Below are positions 1 to 12,327 of a stretch of DNA of 64,000 nucleotides, one piece after another. The position numbers were made by a program, and so were the translations under genes. Numbering within the stretch: the stretch's first letter is position 1; the number at the start of each line of letters is the position of its first letter. The DNA lies in the NCBI GenBank assembly GCA_023053685.1, contig JALIGW010000003.1, forward strand, positions 46,397,996-46,461,995. The letters run 5' to 3'. Source of the stretch: Diadophis punctatus similis. Its lineage: Eukaryota; Chordata; Lepidosauria; Squamata; Dipsadidae. The notes beneath the pieces are model-generated. The model had not been told where the DNA came from. It made no database searches and saw only the letters and a list, made by a program, of their open reading frames with translations.

Positions 1-424
1 ACTTCCCTCCGACCGGTTAGGGCCCACAGAGTTGGCCTCCTCCAGGTCCCGTCGGCCAAGCAATGCCGGCTGGCGGGCCCAAGGGGGAGAGCCTTCTCTG
101 TGGCTGGCCCCGCTCTCTGGAACCAACTTCCACCAGAGACCCGAACTATCCCCACTCTGCTGGCCTTCCGAAAAGCCGTTAAGACATGGCTCTTCCTGCA
201 GGCGGGGGGTAGAGCTTAATTCACTCGAGCTCACCCCCCAAGTATGTATGATGTTGAATGGTTGTTGATTTCTTATATTGTGTTTTAATTTTTATATTGT
301 TTTAATTACTATTTTAGATTTTGGTTGTTCTTGTATTTTTCACTGATGTACGCCGCCCTGAGTCCTTAGGGAGTTGGGCGGCATATAAGAATTCCAAAAT
401 AAATAAATAAAATAAATAAATAAA
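1..424 (+). mobile_element. LINE 3' end with AAAT-rich tail
   Basis: Ends in a conserved GCCGCCCTGAGTCC...GGGCGGCATATAAG block and an AAATA-rich tail (about 398-424), the typical 3' end of a reptilian CR1/L2-like LINE. The upstream part resembles a degenerate C-terminal coding stretch. Truncated by the window edge. Confidence 0.55.
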
Positions 425-455
425 TATCCAGGTTAACTGTATCCTGCCATCACTG

Positions 456-710
456 TTAAAGTGGTAGGTGGTGCAGGGAACAATGTGGGCTGCTACTTGT
501 AGAACGTAGCCATCCCATGCCCAACAGGCAGTTTCCCCACATTTTCTCTGTTATTGGTGCAATACCCATTGCTGCCACTGCTGAGCTGATCAAGAAGAAA
601 ATGCCTAATGACCAAGGGAGCATGCTTATCCCAATGGAATAGAAAGGGCACTCAGCACTTTTGATGGTTGGCCAGCATTCAGTGCCATACAGTGCTATTG
701 GGCAGACCAT
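456..710 (-). pseudogene. Degenerate LINE reverse-transcriptase C-terminal remnant
   Basis: The minus-strand frame shows ALYGTECWPTIKSAE, MLPWSLG and GIAPITEKM, close to the tail of a non-LTR reverse transcriptase (usual form YGxECWP, MLRW, GVAPIxEKMRE). Substitutions and lost spacing show it is dead. Clade (RTE-like?) not resolved. Confidence 0.55.
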
Positions 711-1741
711 CCTTCACATACTTTTGATTTTAGGCATACAGCACGTCTGTGAACATCTTCCACCACAGTCGTGTTGTTTTCACTAGATCTTCACTGCTGC
801 CCTGGGTGGTAGCAATGCTTGGCTTGTCTCAAGATATTTTATCACTTTGAGAAAGGCAGAATGTAAGTTAAATCAATATGATGATTTATAAAGTTAATTA
901 GTAAGAGGATTAATGTGCATTATTACAACTTAAATTGAATTTAAGCAATATAAACATACTTAAATTGATCATACATTTAAAGATTGGAATATTTTCCAGA
1001 AAATGTAAATAATTTTGAATTGTGTTCAGATGATGCTTTATAATTTCTTGAAACTAAAATCGTAATCTTGTATGCCATTAAGTTCACCTCTTCATGAAGA
1101 AACATGTATGGCCTTGATACATTTATCATTAAAGTAACATAACTATACAAAATATATGTGACATCATTACTTGAATACATGAATATTATGTACCAATAGC
1201 TCTATGGTAGATGCAAGGTCTAAATGTCATATCCCAAATTATCTTAGTGTCTCCCTAGATTTGGTTTAGCTCTTATTCGGAAACTGAAAGTTTCATACCC
1301 CAGTAAGAAGGATAGCTCCAATATCCTTGCATATGTGAAGGTTCCCAAGATACAGAGTATGGCTTAGTGTCATATCATTCATTGGCATCCTTCAGTCTTG
1401 AAAGACTATCCTGCTCTGGAAAGAGTTCCTAAAACAGTGTATGCAAAGCTGGAGTATCCTCTCCAGAGCACGAGGCCTGGGTAGGTTAGTATGGAGGATA
1501 GACTGTTACCCAAGCAGCAGATCCCCCTCTCCACATCTCTGAAATAATCCAATGGAATGGCAAAGCCAATACGATTGGTTCCAGCTGCGTCGCAGGAGTT
1601 ATCAGAACGTGGCTGTACACAGTCACAAACTGCTTCCGGGTCTCTGGCTCCGGATTTTGCCTCAAGGTTTACTCCTGAAGCCTTTTCCAATGATGGATAT
1701 AGCCACAAGGCAGTGGAGGTTTGGAGTCAGAGTTTCCCTTC
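711..1741. other. SORT1: SORT1 intron 1, no gene recognised
   Basis: AT-rich DNA. The part from about 1384 to 1740 is less AT-rich and begins with CCTTCAGTCTTGAAAGACTA, reminiscent of a dispersed squamate repeat whose class I cannot name. No coding or RNA gene was seen. Confidence 0.4.
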
Positions 1742-1749
1742 TCCTAGAA

Positions 1750-1885
1750 CAGTGTTTCCCAACCTTGGCAACTTGAAGATGTCTGGACTTCAACTCCCAC
1801 AATTCCCCAGCCAGCGAACGCTGGCTGGGGAATTCTGGGAGTTGAAGTCCAGACATCTTCAAGTTGCCAAAGTTGGGAAACACTG
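1750..1885. mobile_element. hAT-type MITE with perfect 8-bp TSD
   Basis: 136-bp near-palindrome starting CAGTGTTTCCCAACCTTGG and ending in its complement. The 8-bp duplication TCCTAGAA flanks it at 1742-1749 and 1886-1893, the hAT hallmark. The two arms cover almost the entire element. Confidence 0.9.
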
Positions 1886-1893
1886 TCCTAGAA

Positions 1894-3624
<1,731 letters not shown>

Positions 3625-6600
3625 TAATTTATTTATTTATCCATCCATCCCATGGACATAATTACAGTATATGATTTTTCTGAATTGTAAATAATTTTTC
3701 TCAGATAAGTATTTAGCTGCAGGTGGATTAATAAGTATTCAAAAACTGAAAGTTTTGCAATACATAAATTGCAAAAATTAATTTTAAATTTAAACATTGC
3801 AGAAGATAATTAAGACATATAAGATTTTAGGTTTACTAAATATAGCATTTTCTTAATATTTTAAGAATATTTCATTAACTCATTAGAATTATTTCTGCTG
3901 CTATATATTGTTTCTTTAACTCAACCATGTACAATAGTGTTATTAGAAGTACATATACAAATGCATACCAACTGTTACCTAACACAGTTGATACTTGTCC
4001 TAACTAAAAAGAGTATGAGCTTAAGATTTTTCCTCTCAGGATTTCAATTGAGAAACTAAGCTAGAAATACATACTGTAAACTAGTTTAATTAAAATAAAT
4101 GGACCACAACAAGAAGAAAATACAAAGGTTTCCCATAGTAAACTACAATAAACTTTCCATTTGATATAATCATCATATATATTAAACACAGCTGCAGATC
4201 GTGGAGAGAATGACAGTTCAACATGAAAATATATTCAGAACTAAGTCAGTTAGAGAATGGGAATAGAAAAGAATGAAACAGGCACGTATAATGGGAAACT
4301 TCATCAACTCTGGTTCACCAATGGGGACTCAGATGATCCAGAGTTATTTATTAGGAGTTTTAGACTGTCACACACATGCAATATTCTGATTTACCAGGGG
4401 AAAAACCCTCCAAAGTACAATACAATAATCAATACCATTGACTATCACAACATATTGAGATGAATACGTTGATTAGAATCATACTTGCATAAGAAAAAAT
4501 TCAGAAAAAAACACATTTCTGCTTCTTATAATAATTATTTTTCCTATAAAAGTGTTTAAGTATTAATATGCACATCCCTTTCAAAATCCGGTAAGGTACC
4601 ATATTGGCTCTAAAGCAGTTATGACAAAGCACATTAAGGCAAATTATAGTCAGATAAATCAATACCAATACTATGTATCATATATTTAACGATAATAATA
4701 CACCAGACATTACACAAAATACAAAAGCAGCACAATCTCTACTGAGAAAGAATACAATAAACAGCATGTCAGAAGAACATTATTTTTCAGAACCAGATTC
4801 AACTGAGCCAATCTGCATTTAACAGAGCTTTCAGTCTTACATGTTCACAAAACTGATAAAGTCTTGAATTTAGTAAAATAGCAGCTGAGAACTTGTAGTA
4901 ATCTCTGGCAGAACAACAACTGCTCTTTCTATTTTGTCATATATAACAGTAATAACAAAACCAGCATCAGCCATATGGACAGTAAAGAATAAATGTAACA
5001 GGAATCAGGAATCAGGAATGGGAACAGTAATTTGTTCAAGGTAGATATATATACTTATGAAACACTCAATTCAGAGGATTTTCACTATTCTTTTCATTTC
5101 AGAATTTTATTTTAAAAGCAAGCCACAATGTAATTCCAAAAATAACACAACAGAAATTAAAACTACTACCACAGGAAAGAGCTTTTGCAGAATACTGACA
5201 GATGGAGAAAAGGTTTTTCTTTCTTTCTCAAGAACTATTTTTGGACTTTGTTATGTACATTTAGAAATAATATAAGGTTATTATCACTAAGTGCCTTCCA
5301 TCACTCAGAAATAAAATGTAGGCGTACTTTGGGATTTTCTGTTTTAAGCAAAGCAAACACAAACAAGGAAACAGGAATGGAGAGGCAATGCATGGATGTG
5401 AATGCATGGATTCAAGTTATCTAACATTAAAATACACCAAGAAAGTCATCAAGCTAGATTATATTATACATATCACAAGTATGAAAGTCACAAAATACTG
5501 GGAATAAATGACAAATTGAATTAGCAATCTGCTTGAAAGGAAAAAAAGCAGGCCTACCAAAGAAAAGTAGAAAAAAATAGGAAGCAAATATTTACTGTAA
5601 GTTTTTTAAAAAATGAGAATTCATCTATAAATTGTTTTTAAAAAGGGTAAACCTAACAAAACCATACTAAGTAAAAATAATAAAAACTGAAGATATTTAA
5701 CTGGATAAGGTAAAAAAATGAGGAAAAGGTCTGAGTTATCAACTTAAACATAACTAGAAAACTTCCCTTGAGGTTTTCGGATTTTCCTTACTTGAGAACC
5801 AATGTTGGCACATTTGAGTGTTCAGTATTTGATACACATGACTCATTCCATTTCAATTATATGTTACAAATGCCTAGCAGCGCTGCTTGACATACATAAA
5901 AAAATAGAATAGTCTTAGATCTTTTGCATTCAGGGACAGGATAACTAAACCCTATTCTCAGGCTTTCAACAGTTTACTTTCTGTCAAGGGCCATTCCCGT
6001 GTCCAACTGTCATATTATCTTCATAGAACAATTTTTCCCTCCTAAGACGGTGCCCACCAAATGCATTGAACCTTCACATTTCCAGATAGCATCAGGACAA
6101 TAGGACACTAGGAAGACTGGTGTAGTGATAGGATTAAGGACCTGAATACAATAACATTTAATCGCATAACTGATGACTCTTCGCTCCATAGAAATTGACT
6201 TTTTATTTTAATCAAGCTAGTAATTTCTAGCCCTGCTATTGTAGGATGGCCCGATCACACAAATGCTAATCTCAGAATCAGTATGCATTACTTTTAACAC
6301 CCAAAGCAGAGACTGGTTAAGAATTTAGTATGCTCTAAAGGTAACCTTTACATTTTATGAATGTCATCAATGTTTGCATACCAGTTTAAACTGTTCCCTA
6401 GTTTCAAAAGCTCCAAACGGGGGTCGGGGTGTGTGTGCTGGTATTCTGTCAAGGGAAACGGTGCATCTTTCTCACACTATTTCTCTAATCATAGCAGTGA
6501 ATATCTAGTCTTTAGCTCAGGAGGAGGGGGGGAAGGAGATAAGCCCTTTATGCCTAAACTCCCTCTAACTAACCTACTGGATCTTTCAGCTCCCTTGTCA

Positions 6601-6800
6601 TCTAAAAGGTGTGGCTGTCTTACCACATATGCATCACAGTCCACCTCTACACCTAGGTGTCAGGTTGCCCAATGACAAAAGAAAACAATCGGCTCGAGTG
6701 TCATGCTACAGTCCAAGAGAAACAGGGCGAAAACCAAGGAAGCTTATCCAGCTGTTGTGTTGGTTCTAAAAAAAAAAGCACTCTGCCCGTGTTCAGAGGA
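3625..6800. other. SORT1: SORT1 intron 1, AT-rich, nothing recognised
   Basis: Mostly AT-rich unique-looking DNA. The GC content begins to rise after 6400 toward the promoter. No exon with family resemblance was found on either strand. Confidence 0.5.
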
Positions 6801-7021
6801 CCCACTTCAAAGGCACCAAAGCGACCCTCGGGTGTTGCAGAGCGATCGCGCCGGACGCTGCCTCGATTCTCTCTCGCTCCAGCGGGAAGTTCGGTTTTCC
6901 AAAGTCAAAGCCCACCGCTCTGCATCACGAGCCTTGGCGGAGGCAGCGGCGCTAGCGATACCCATCAGTGCCCCAAGCCTGGCCGCTCGGCCCCGCCAGG
7001 AAGGCCACTCCCTGCTCTCAC

Positions 7022-7225
7022 CTTGTGAGTGTTGTTGCCAAGCACCTCCTTGCCGAAACCCTCGTCTTGCGGGCCGCATCCCGGCTCCGGCTCAGCCCCG
7101 CCGCGTAACCCCCGCCGGACCCGCAGAGCCTTCGCCCCGAACCGGATCTCTCGGCCGTGGAACGGAGCGGCCAGGAGCAGCTGCAGCAGCAGCCCTGCGC
7201 GCACCAGGGACGGCGACAACAACAT
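7022..7225 (-). CDS. SORT1: SORT1 (sortilin) exon 1, coding part
   Basis: Sortilin is a Vps10-domain type I sorting receptor of the Golgi, endosome and plasma membrane. The 68-codon reading frame starts at ATG 7225-7223 (G at -3) and ends exactly at a splice donor (AAG|GTGAGA; last exon base 7022) in phase 0. Residues 7-24 are a leucine-rich signal peptide. RVRR at 35-38 would be the furin site that ends the propeptide. A Cys at 50 and the segment GFGKEVLGNNTHK at the exon end match the end of mammalian sortilin exon 1, which also finishes with an NNTH motif. Its place next to PSMA5, on the same strand, fits the mammalian gene order. All later exons lie left of the window. Odd: the propeptide would be only about 14-16 residues, against about 44 in mammals. 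Identification rests on the short C-terminal match, exon geometry and synteny. Confidence 0.75.
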
Positions 7226-7830
7226 CTCTCTCCGCGGTCCCAACCACCAAACTCCGGTCCGCGCTCGGGGAACTGCCTCACCTGCCGTCCGAGCCACGAA
7301 CGCCTCATTGGGCTGCGCCAATACAGGTATGCGAAAGCCATTGGCTGCCACGCACGTCAATCTGCCCGACTTTCAACCGCCGGCCAACCTCTCCTGAAGC
7401 TTTTTTCCCCATTCGCTCAGCTATCCCCGCTTCTGTTTTTTAAGCGGCTCGCTGAACTGCCAATCTCGGCACAGTGGACACTTCATTCCACCGGCCATTG
7501 GCTACTCCTAATTCCAGCCTCCTCCCTTTAAGTGTTCCGGCTGGTCAATATCACCCCACTTTGAAGAGCGCTTTGCTCATTGGTTGATTTCCTGCAAGAG
7601 TTTCCTTCTTTCACATTTTCCATGTAATTTAAGGCTTCACGAGAAGGCTTTACTCCTGTTGCTAGGAGGCGAAGCCGACAAGTTTTGTTTTTGTCCTTTT
7701 TTTTTAAAAGGATAGCGATTAGAGGCGGCTTTCATCCATTGTGCGCGGTCGGAACGAATGGTAGGACGGAGCGCTCTCTCCTATCAAGTGTTTTCTTCTC
7801 ATTGGCGAAGTAGAGGTTTAAAGCTGGCCA
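7226..7830 (-). promoter_or_regulatory. SORT1: SORT1 promoter / CpG-rich 5' region with CCAAT cluster
   Basis: The GC- and CpG-rich block of about 6800-7400 covers SORT1 exon 1 and its upstream flank. ATTGG (CCAAT on the gene's strand) occurs at 7307-7311, 7340-7344, 7497-7501, 7579-7583 and 7801-7805, and a CCAAT in the opposite sense lies at 7460-7464. Such clusters are typical NF-Y promoter sites. No convincing TATA box was seen. The transcription start cannot be placed from sequence alone. Confidence 0.6.
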
Positions 7831-7837
7831 AGATAGG

Positions 7838-7925
7838 AATCAGAACAGAGCTGGAAGGGACCTTAGAGGTCTTCTAGCCCAGCCCAATGTTCCTCGGTTG
7901 TTTCTGCAGATCTTTAGAGAATCAT
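7838..7925 (-). mobile_element. CR1 LINE 3' fragment
   Basis: Contains the CR1/L3 3'-end motif AGAGCTGGAAGGGACCTTAG followed by AGGTCTTCTAG, as in the longer copies at 43150 and 53394. Confidence 0.6.
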
Positions 7926-7944
7926 TTAATATATGACAAGTTTA

Positions 7945-8639
7945 CAGATAATCCTCGACTTACAACAGTTCGTTTAGTGACTCTACAACTGCTCTGAAAA
8001 ACTGACTTATGACCGTTTTTCACATTTATGACCATTGCAGCCAGGGGCGGGTTGCACTTACCTCGCTACCGGTGCGCTGCCATGTTGCGCGCTTGCACGC
8101 GCTTGCTACACGAGCGCGCCCCTCGTGCAATTTTTTTCCTGCGCATGCGCGGAAGCAAAACACCAAAATCACGCACGTACGTGTCCCCTCATGAGATTTT
8201 GCTTTTGCGCATGTGCAGGAAGCAAAATCACCCCAAAAATTCCCCCAAAAAAGTTGACGCTGCGCAACAGACTGGACGGCACCGGAGCGGTCGCACGCAA
8301 ATAGCGCCATCTGCTGGCCGCTACCGGAACGACAGAGTGGACCGCACCAGTAGGAACCCACCACTGATTGCAGCATTCCCATGGTATGTGATCAAAATTC
8401 AATCGACTTGGCAATTGACTCATATTTTTTACTGTTGCAGTGTACTGGGATCGTGTGATCACCTTTTGCGACCTTCTGATAAACAAAGTCAATAGGAAAG
8501 CCGGATTCACTTAACAACTGTGTTACTAACTTAACAACTACAGTGATTCACTTAACAACTGTGGCAAGGAAGGTCGTAAAATGGGGCAAAACTCACTTAA
8601 CCAATGTCTCGCTTAACAACAACAATTTTGGGCTCAATA
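7945..8639 (+). mobile_element. Tigger-like MITE, split by a nested hAT
   Basis: Starts CAGATAATCCTCGACTTAC after a TA and continues with the ACTTATGACCG and TTAAGTGA-type body shared with copies at 20003, 20454 and 49860. Right end lost at about 8639, where a LINE 3' end abuts. Interrupted at 8042-8366 by another element. Confidence 0.75.
8042..8366. mobile_element. hAT-type nonautonomous element nested in a Tigger-like MITE
   Basis: Begins CAGGGGCGGGTTG and ends AACCCACCACTG. The 8-bp TSD ATTGCAGC lies at 8034-8041 and 8367-8374; removing one copy restores the host MITE. GC-rich interior with CGCATGCGC-type motifs. Confidence 0.88.
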
Positions 8640-8778
8640 AGGGGCGTGCATAAGCGCACCAGCGTGCCTACCGTCCCTGTCCAAATGTTCCCTTTTATTT
8701 GTACCCATCTTATGTATTCAAATAATGTTATACTTACGTGTATTATCAAATACGTACTTGACTAAATAAACAAACAAA

Positions 8779-8837
<59 letters not shown>

Positions 8838-8839
8838 AT
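8640..8839 (+). mobile_element. LINE 3' end with (AAAT)n tail
   Basis: A 3' terminus of the form CGTGCCTACCGTCCCTGTCC ... GTACTTGACTAAATAAAC leads into about 18 AAAT units (8767-8839). This is typical of a squamate LINE tail. Confidence 0.65.
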
Positions 8840-9837
8840 GTGGTTGTAAGTCTTGTATTAAAGGGTAGCTATTGTACATGCAAAAATTAAGCAGGGTAGT
8901 CCTGGTAAGTAGTAGATGGGAGACCTCCAAGAAGCTCTAAACTAGTGTTTCTCAACCTCGGCAACTTTAAGTTTGTGGACTTCCACTTCCATAATTCAGA
9001 ATAAGAATAACAGAATGATAGAATTGGAAGGGACCTTGGGTCTTCTAGTCCAATCCCTGGCTCAAAAGCAGAAGATCCTATACCATTCTCCAGCTAGCAT
9101 GCTGTGTATTGAAATCCATGCAGTTTAAAATTGCTGAGGTTGAGAAACATTTGCTGTAAACTATACAAATAATTAGGGTGGTTGGGTGGAAACCTGAAGA
9201 AGGCAGTGATAATCCACTTTTGTATGTGGGCATGTCCATAAATTCACCAGGAGTTATTTTCAACTCACGTTAGATCAACTCATCATGTATACATCATATC
9301 ATGCACTTTTGGGAGTAATGAATAGTTATGGAAATAACAGAAAATGAATAGTAATATACAAAAATAATTGAAAAATAAGCTAAAACAAAATTTAGTTTAC
9401 ATCAATACAGTTGATTTGTATACCAGTTTTATATAAAGCTGTTTGGAGTACTTTAAATTCAGTTTGATTGGTACATGTCCCTGTTCAGTTCAGATTAACA
9501 AAATGATTAATTCCAGGTTTGTTTTTTTTACCAAGAAAAAGGGTTAGGCCCTTGTTGGGAGTGATCTGAAATGGGCAGCAATTGTCACAGATTAATGCAA
9601 AGACCTCTGTAATTTGTCTCTACAAACAATTTACATGTAGTTTCAAATGTTGCCACCTTTCTTTCGCTTCCTGTCTCACTTCCTTCTTTGCTTGATCTCG
9701 CATGAATTACAGAGAATTCAAAAGGTTTTCATTAATTTTGAATATGAAATGACAGTCTGGGATATATTATTTCCTGTGTTTTTTAAGGACTCTACATATT
9801 AGATGCAACAAATATTTATTTTATTAAATTTATTTAT
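8840..9837. other. Intergenic; hAT and CR1 fragments at its start
   Basis: 8944-8998 resembles the hAT TIR seen at 1750 (AGTGTTTCTCAACC...). 9003-9080 is a CR1 3' fragment (GAATTGGAAGGGACCTTGG). The remainder is AT-rich with nothing recognised. Confidence 0.5.
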
Positions 9838-10225
9838 TTTATTAAATTTATATGCCGCCCAACTCCCAAATACCTTGCCACCATCCATGATCCTGCTGAT
9901 AATTTAACTATTTCTTCTTCTTGTGCCATATCCATCATCGGACGTTGGCGATCCTATTTTTATCAACAGCCACACGAAAAAGTGCTGTTGATTTTTGTCC
10001 AAACCAGTCCCTTAGATTTTGAAGCCATGATGTTCTTCTTCTGCCTGGACCTCATTTGCCTTCAATTTTTCCTTGGAGGATTAAGTGAAGTGTGCCGTAT
10101 TTTTCTGGGTGTTGCATCACATGTCCAAAATATTCTAATGTTCGCTTTTTTATGGTTTTGATGATTTCCCTTGGCTTTCCCAGGTGGCTTATCATCTCCT
10201 CATTTCTGATTTTGTCAACCCAACT
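9838..10225 (-). pseudogene. LINE ORF2 C-terminal remnant
   Basis: Read on the minus strand: KTIKKRTLEYFGHVMQ, then GRRRTSWLQNLRDWFGQK and FRVAVDKNRIANV, the tail characteristic of a non-LTR reverse transcriptase of RTE-like type. Broken by stops. Its left side joins a GCCGCCCAACTCCC tail block of the LINE family seen at the window start. Confidence 0.6.
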
Positions 10226-10230
10226 TATAC

Positions 10231-10485
10231 ATTTATTTATTTTTATTTATTTTTGTGACATTTATATACCGCCTCACAGTGCAAGCACTCTCTAAGCGGT
10301 TTACACCAGTAAGCAATGTATATTTACATTGCCCCCAACAATCTGGGTCCTCATTTTACCTACCTCAGAAGGATGGAAGGCTGAGTCAACCTTGAGCCGG
10401 TGAGATTTGAACCGCTGACCTGCGGATCAGTGTCAGCTAAAGTGGCCTGCAGTACCTGCCTCTACCCGCTGCGCCACCTCGGCTC
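10231..10485 (-). mobile_element. tRNA-derived SINE (squamate type)
   Basis: Minus-strand 5' end GAGCCGAGGTGGCGCAG (A-box region), B-box-like GGTTCAAATCTC, then a conserved body ending GAGGCGGTATATAAATG and an AAAT tail. Nearly the same as the copy at 31406-31644. Confidence 0.85.
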
Positions 10486-11114
10486 ATACATAACAGCTGA
10501 TAATTAACAGATAATCTTTATTCAGTCTTTTTAAGTCTTACTACTATATTCTCAACAAAAGCAAACAGATTTTATATGAGGATTTGGATAAATACTATTT
10601 TTTTCTTTATGCAAAAAAAATATTGACAATCATTAGTATGCTAAATCAATGTGCGATTAATTAGTTGGCTGATCTGCATTACCCATTGCCTTGAAAGCAC
10701 ACCCAGTAGATCAGAAATTATAACACTAGTAACAAGTCAAGTTGGTATTTATATTTTTCCTAAAAAACTGATATTTTTTTCATCCAAAGAAGGAGATATG
10801 ATTCATATCTGGTTATGGTTTGCTGTTTAGAATTTGCATACAGTACAACCCTTAGTGCTACACCATATAAAAATGTACTGTATCAAAATATAAGTAACCA
10901 TTGGAAAAGATCCAAGTCAGGCAGGACATACTAAAAAAAGAGTGTGATAATATCACCCTCCTGATGTAACATATTTTTTTTACTCTAATGATTAATGCTA
11001 AATTGCATCTTACATAATGAGCTACAAAAGCCAGTATCTGCCCTGTAGCACAATAGGATTGCTAAATTCTGACATACGCGTGCTTATTATCTAAACCTAG
11101 TTAAGAAATTTTTA
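10486..11114. other. Intergenic, AT-rich, nothing recognised
   Basis: No gene, RNA or classified repeat seen. Confidence 0.5.
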
Positions 11115-11288
11115 TCCAGTGGTGAAATCTAAAAATTTTCCCTACTGGTTCTGTGGGCGTGGCTTGGTGAGCGTGGCTTGGTGGTCATGTGAACGGGTGG
11201 GCATGGCCAACTTGTAAAATGTGGTGAAACTCACTTAACAATGCTCTTGCTTAGCAACCAAAATTTTGGGCTCAATTGTGGTCATAAG
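11115..11288. mobile_element. Fragments of a hAT (GGTGAAATC family) and a Tigger-like MITE
   Basis: 11120-11210 begins CCAGTGGTGAAATCT with the GGGCGTGGCTTGG body also found at 51682-52030. 11215-11288 is the end of a Tigger-like MITE (AACTCACTTAACAATG to GTGGTCATAAG), fused into the pyrimidine tract. Confidence 0.6.
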
Positions 11289-11507
11289 TTTTCTTTCTCT
11301 TTCTCTTTCTTTCTTTTTCTTTCTTTCTTTCTTCTTTCTTTCTTTCTCTCTTTCTTTTTCTTTTTGTCTCTCTCTCTCCCTTCTTTTCTTTCTTTTTTCT
11401 TTTTCTCTTTCTTTTTCTTTCTCTTTTTTCTTGTCTCTGTCTCTCTTTCTTTTCTCTCTCTCTCTCCCTTTCCTTCCTCTTTCTTTCTCTTTCTCTCTTT
11501 CTCTCAG
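11289..11507 (+). repeat. ~220-bp polypyrimidine tract (CTTT/CTCT)
   Basis: Almost pure C/T on the plus strand with CTTT, CTTTT and CTCT units. It has mirror-repeat character and could form a triplex. Long frames in it are repeat artefacts. Confidence 0.95.
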
Positions 11508-12327
11508 CGGCGAGAGAAGGAAGAAAGTGCTCTGGGAGGGCAGGCGGCCCGGCAGCGGCGCATCCCCTGTCATGGGCTGGATGCGGGGAGCGGGACCCGA
11601 GGTGGAGGGGAAGGCAAGTGGGTGGCAGTCGGCCAAAGGCCCCACGGAAGCCGAGCGCACCAGGCCCAAAAGGAGACCGAGCCTCGCCATATCCTTCTGA
11701 AGCGGCTCCTCGGACGAGCGCAGTGGGTCTTCCTCACCACCGCCACCAGCAGCATCGGCCTTACCTTCTAGATCCTCTGCCCGGCGTATTTGGTAAGCCT
11801 GCCTCACCTACTCCCTTCCCTGCGGGCTGCAGCCCTGCCATGCTTGATGGAGCTGCTGCTGCTCTGGGGCTCAGAGCGGCGGCGGCAGTCCAGGACGGCA
11901 AGCGGATGTCCCGGGGCTGCTGCACATGCTGCATCTCCACCAAGGGCCACCTGCCCACCCACTGGCCCGGGCCAGGCTGAACGCCGACCTTGGAAGGCAA
12001 GCGGGCATGGGGAACCGCTGGGAAGGCTGCTAGCTCCCTTCCCCATGGCCGGTCGGTCCCGACATGCTTGCCTGCCTTCCACGCGGCCTTCCGCTTGTCT
12101 GCCTTCGCAAGCTGGCCACAGGGACATCGGGAAGGCCGCGTGGAAGGCAGGCAAACCACTACCGGTCCATGGCCTGTTAAGAACCGGAGCACGCAAGCAA
12201 GTAAAGCTTCATCTGTGCCTGTGCAGGATCTAGGTTGCATGCAAAATCTTTTCCCCCACCCCCCAAGTCTGAAAAAATTGACTTCCATTAAACTGGTCCC
12301 TGGTGCCAGAAAGGTTAGGGACCACTG
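11508..12327. mobile_element. GC-rich segment ending in a hAT terminal repeat
   Basis: The right end reads ACTGGTCCCTGGTGCC...GGTTAGGGACCACTG (12289-12327), a hAT-type terminus. The matching left terminus was not found, so the ~820-bp GC-rich block may be a truncated nonautonomous hAT. It contains a perfect 25-bp inverted repeat (12068-12092 / 12130-12154). Open frames look non-coding. Confidence 0.5.

Noticed and set aside
6703..7531. Several plus-strand frames across the SORT1 promoter
   Set aside because: GC-rich DNA keeps many frames open. The spliced minus-strand exon explains the conserved part.
10231..10485. A functional tRNA gene
   Set aside because: The A and B boxes belong to a SINE with an AAAT tail; no cloverleaf acceptor stem of a true tRNA was seen.
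11235..11807. Overlapping frames rich in Lys/Arg/Glu (minus) or Phe/Leu/Ser (plus)
   Set aside because: Products of the polypyrimidine tract; no protein-family similarity.
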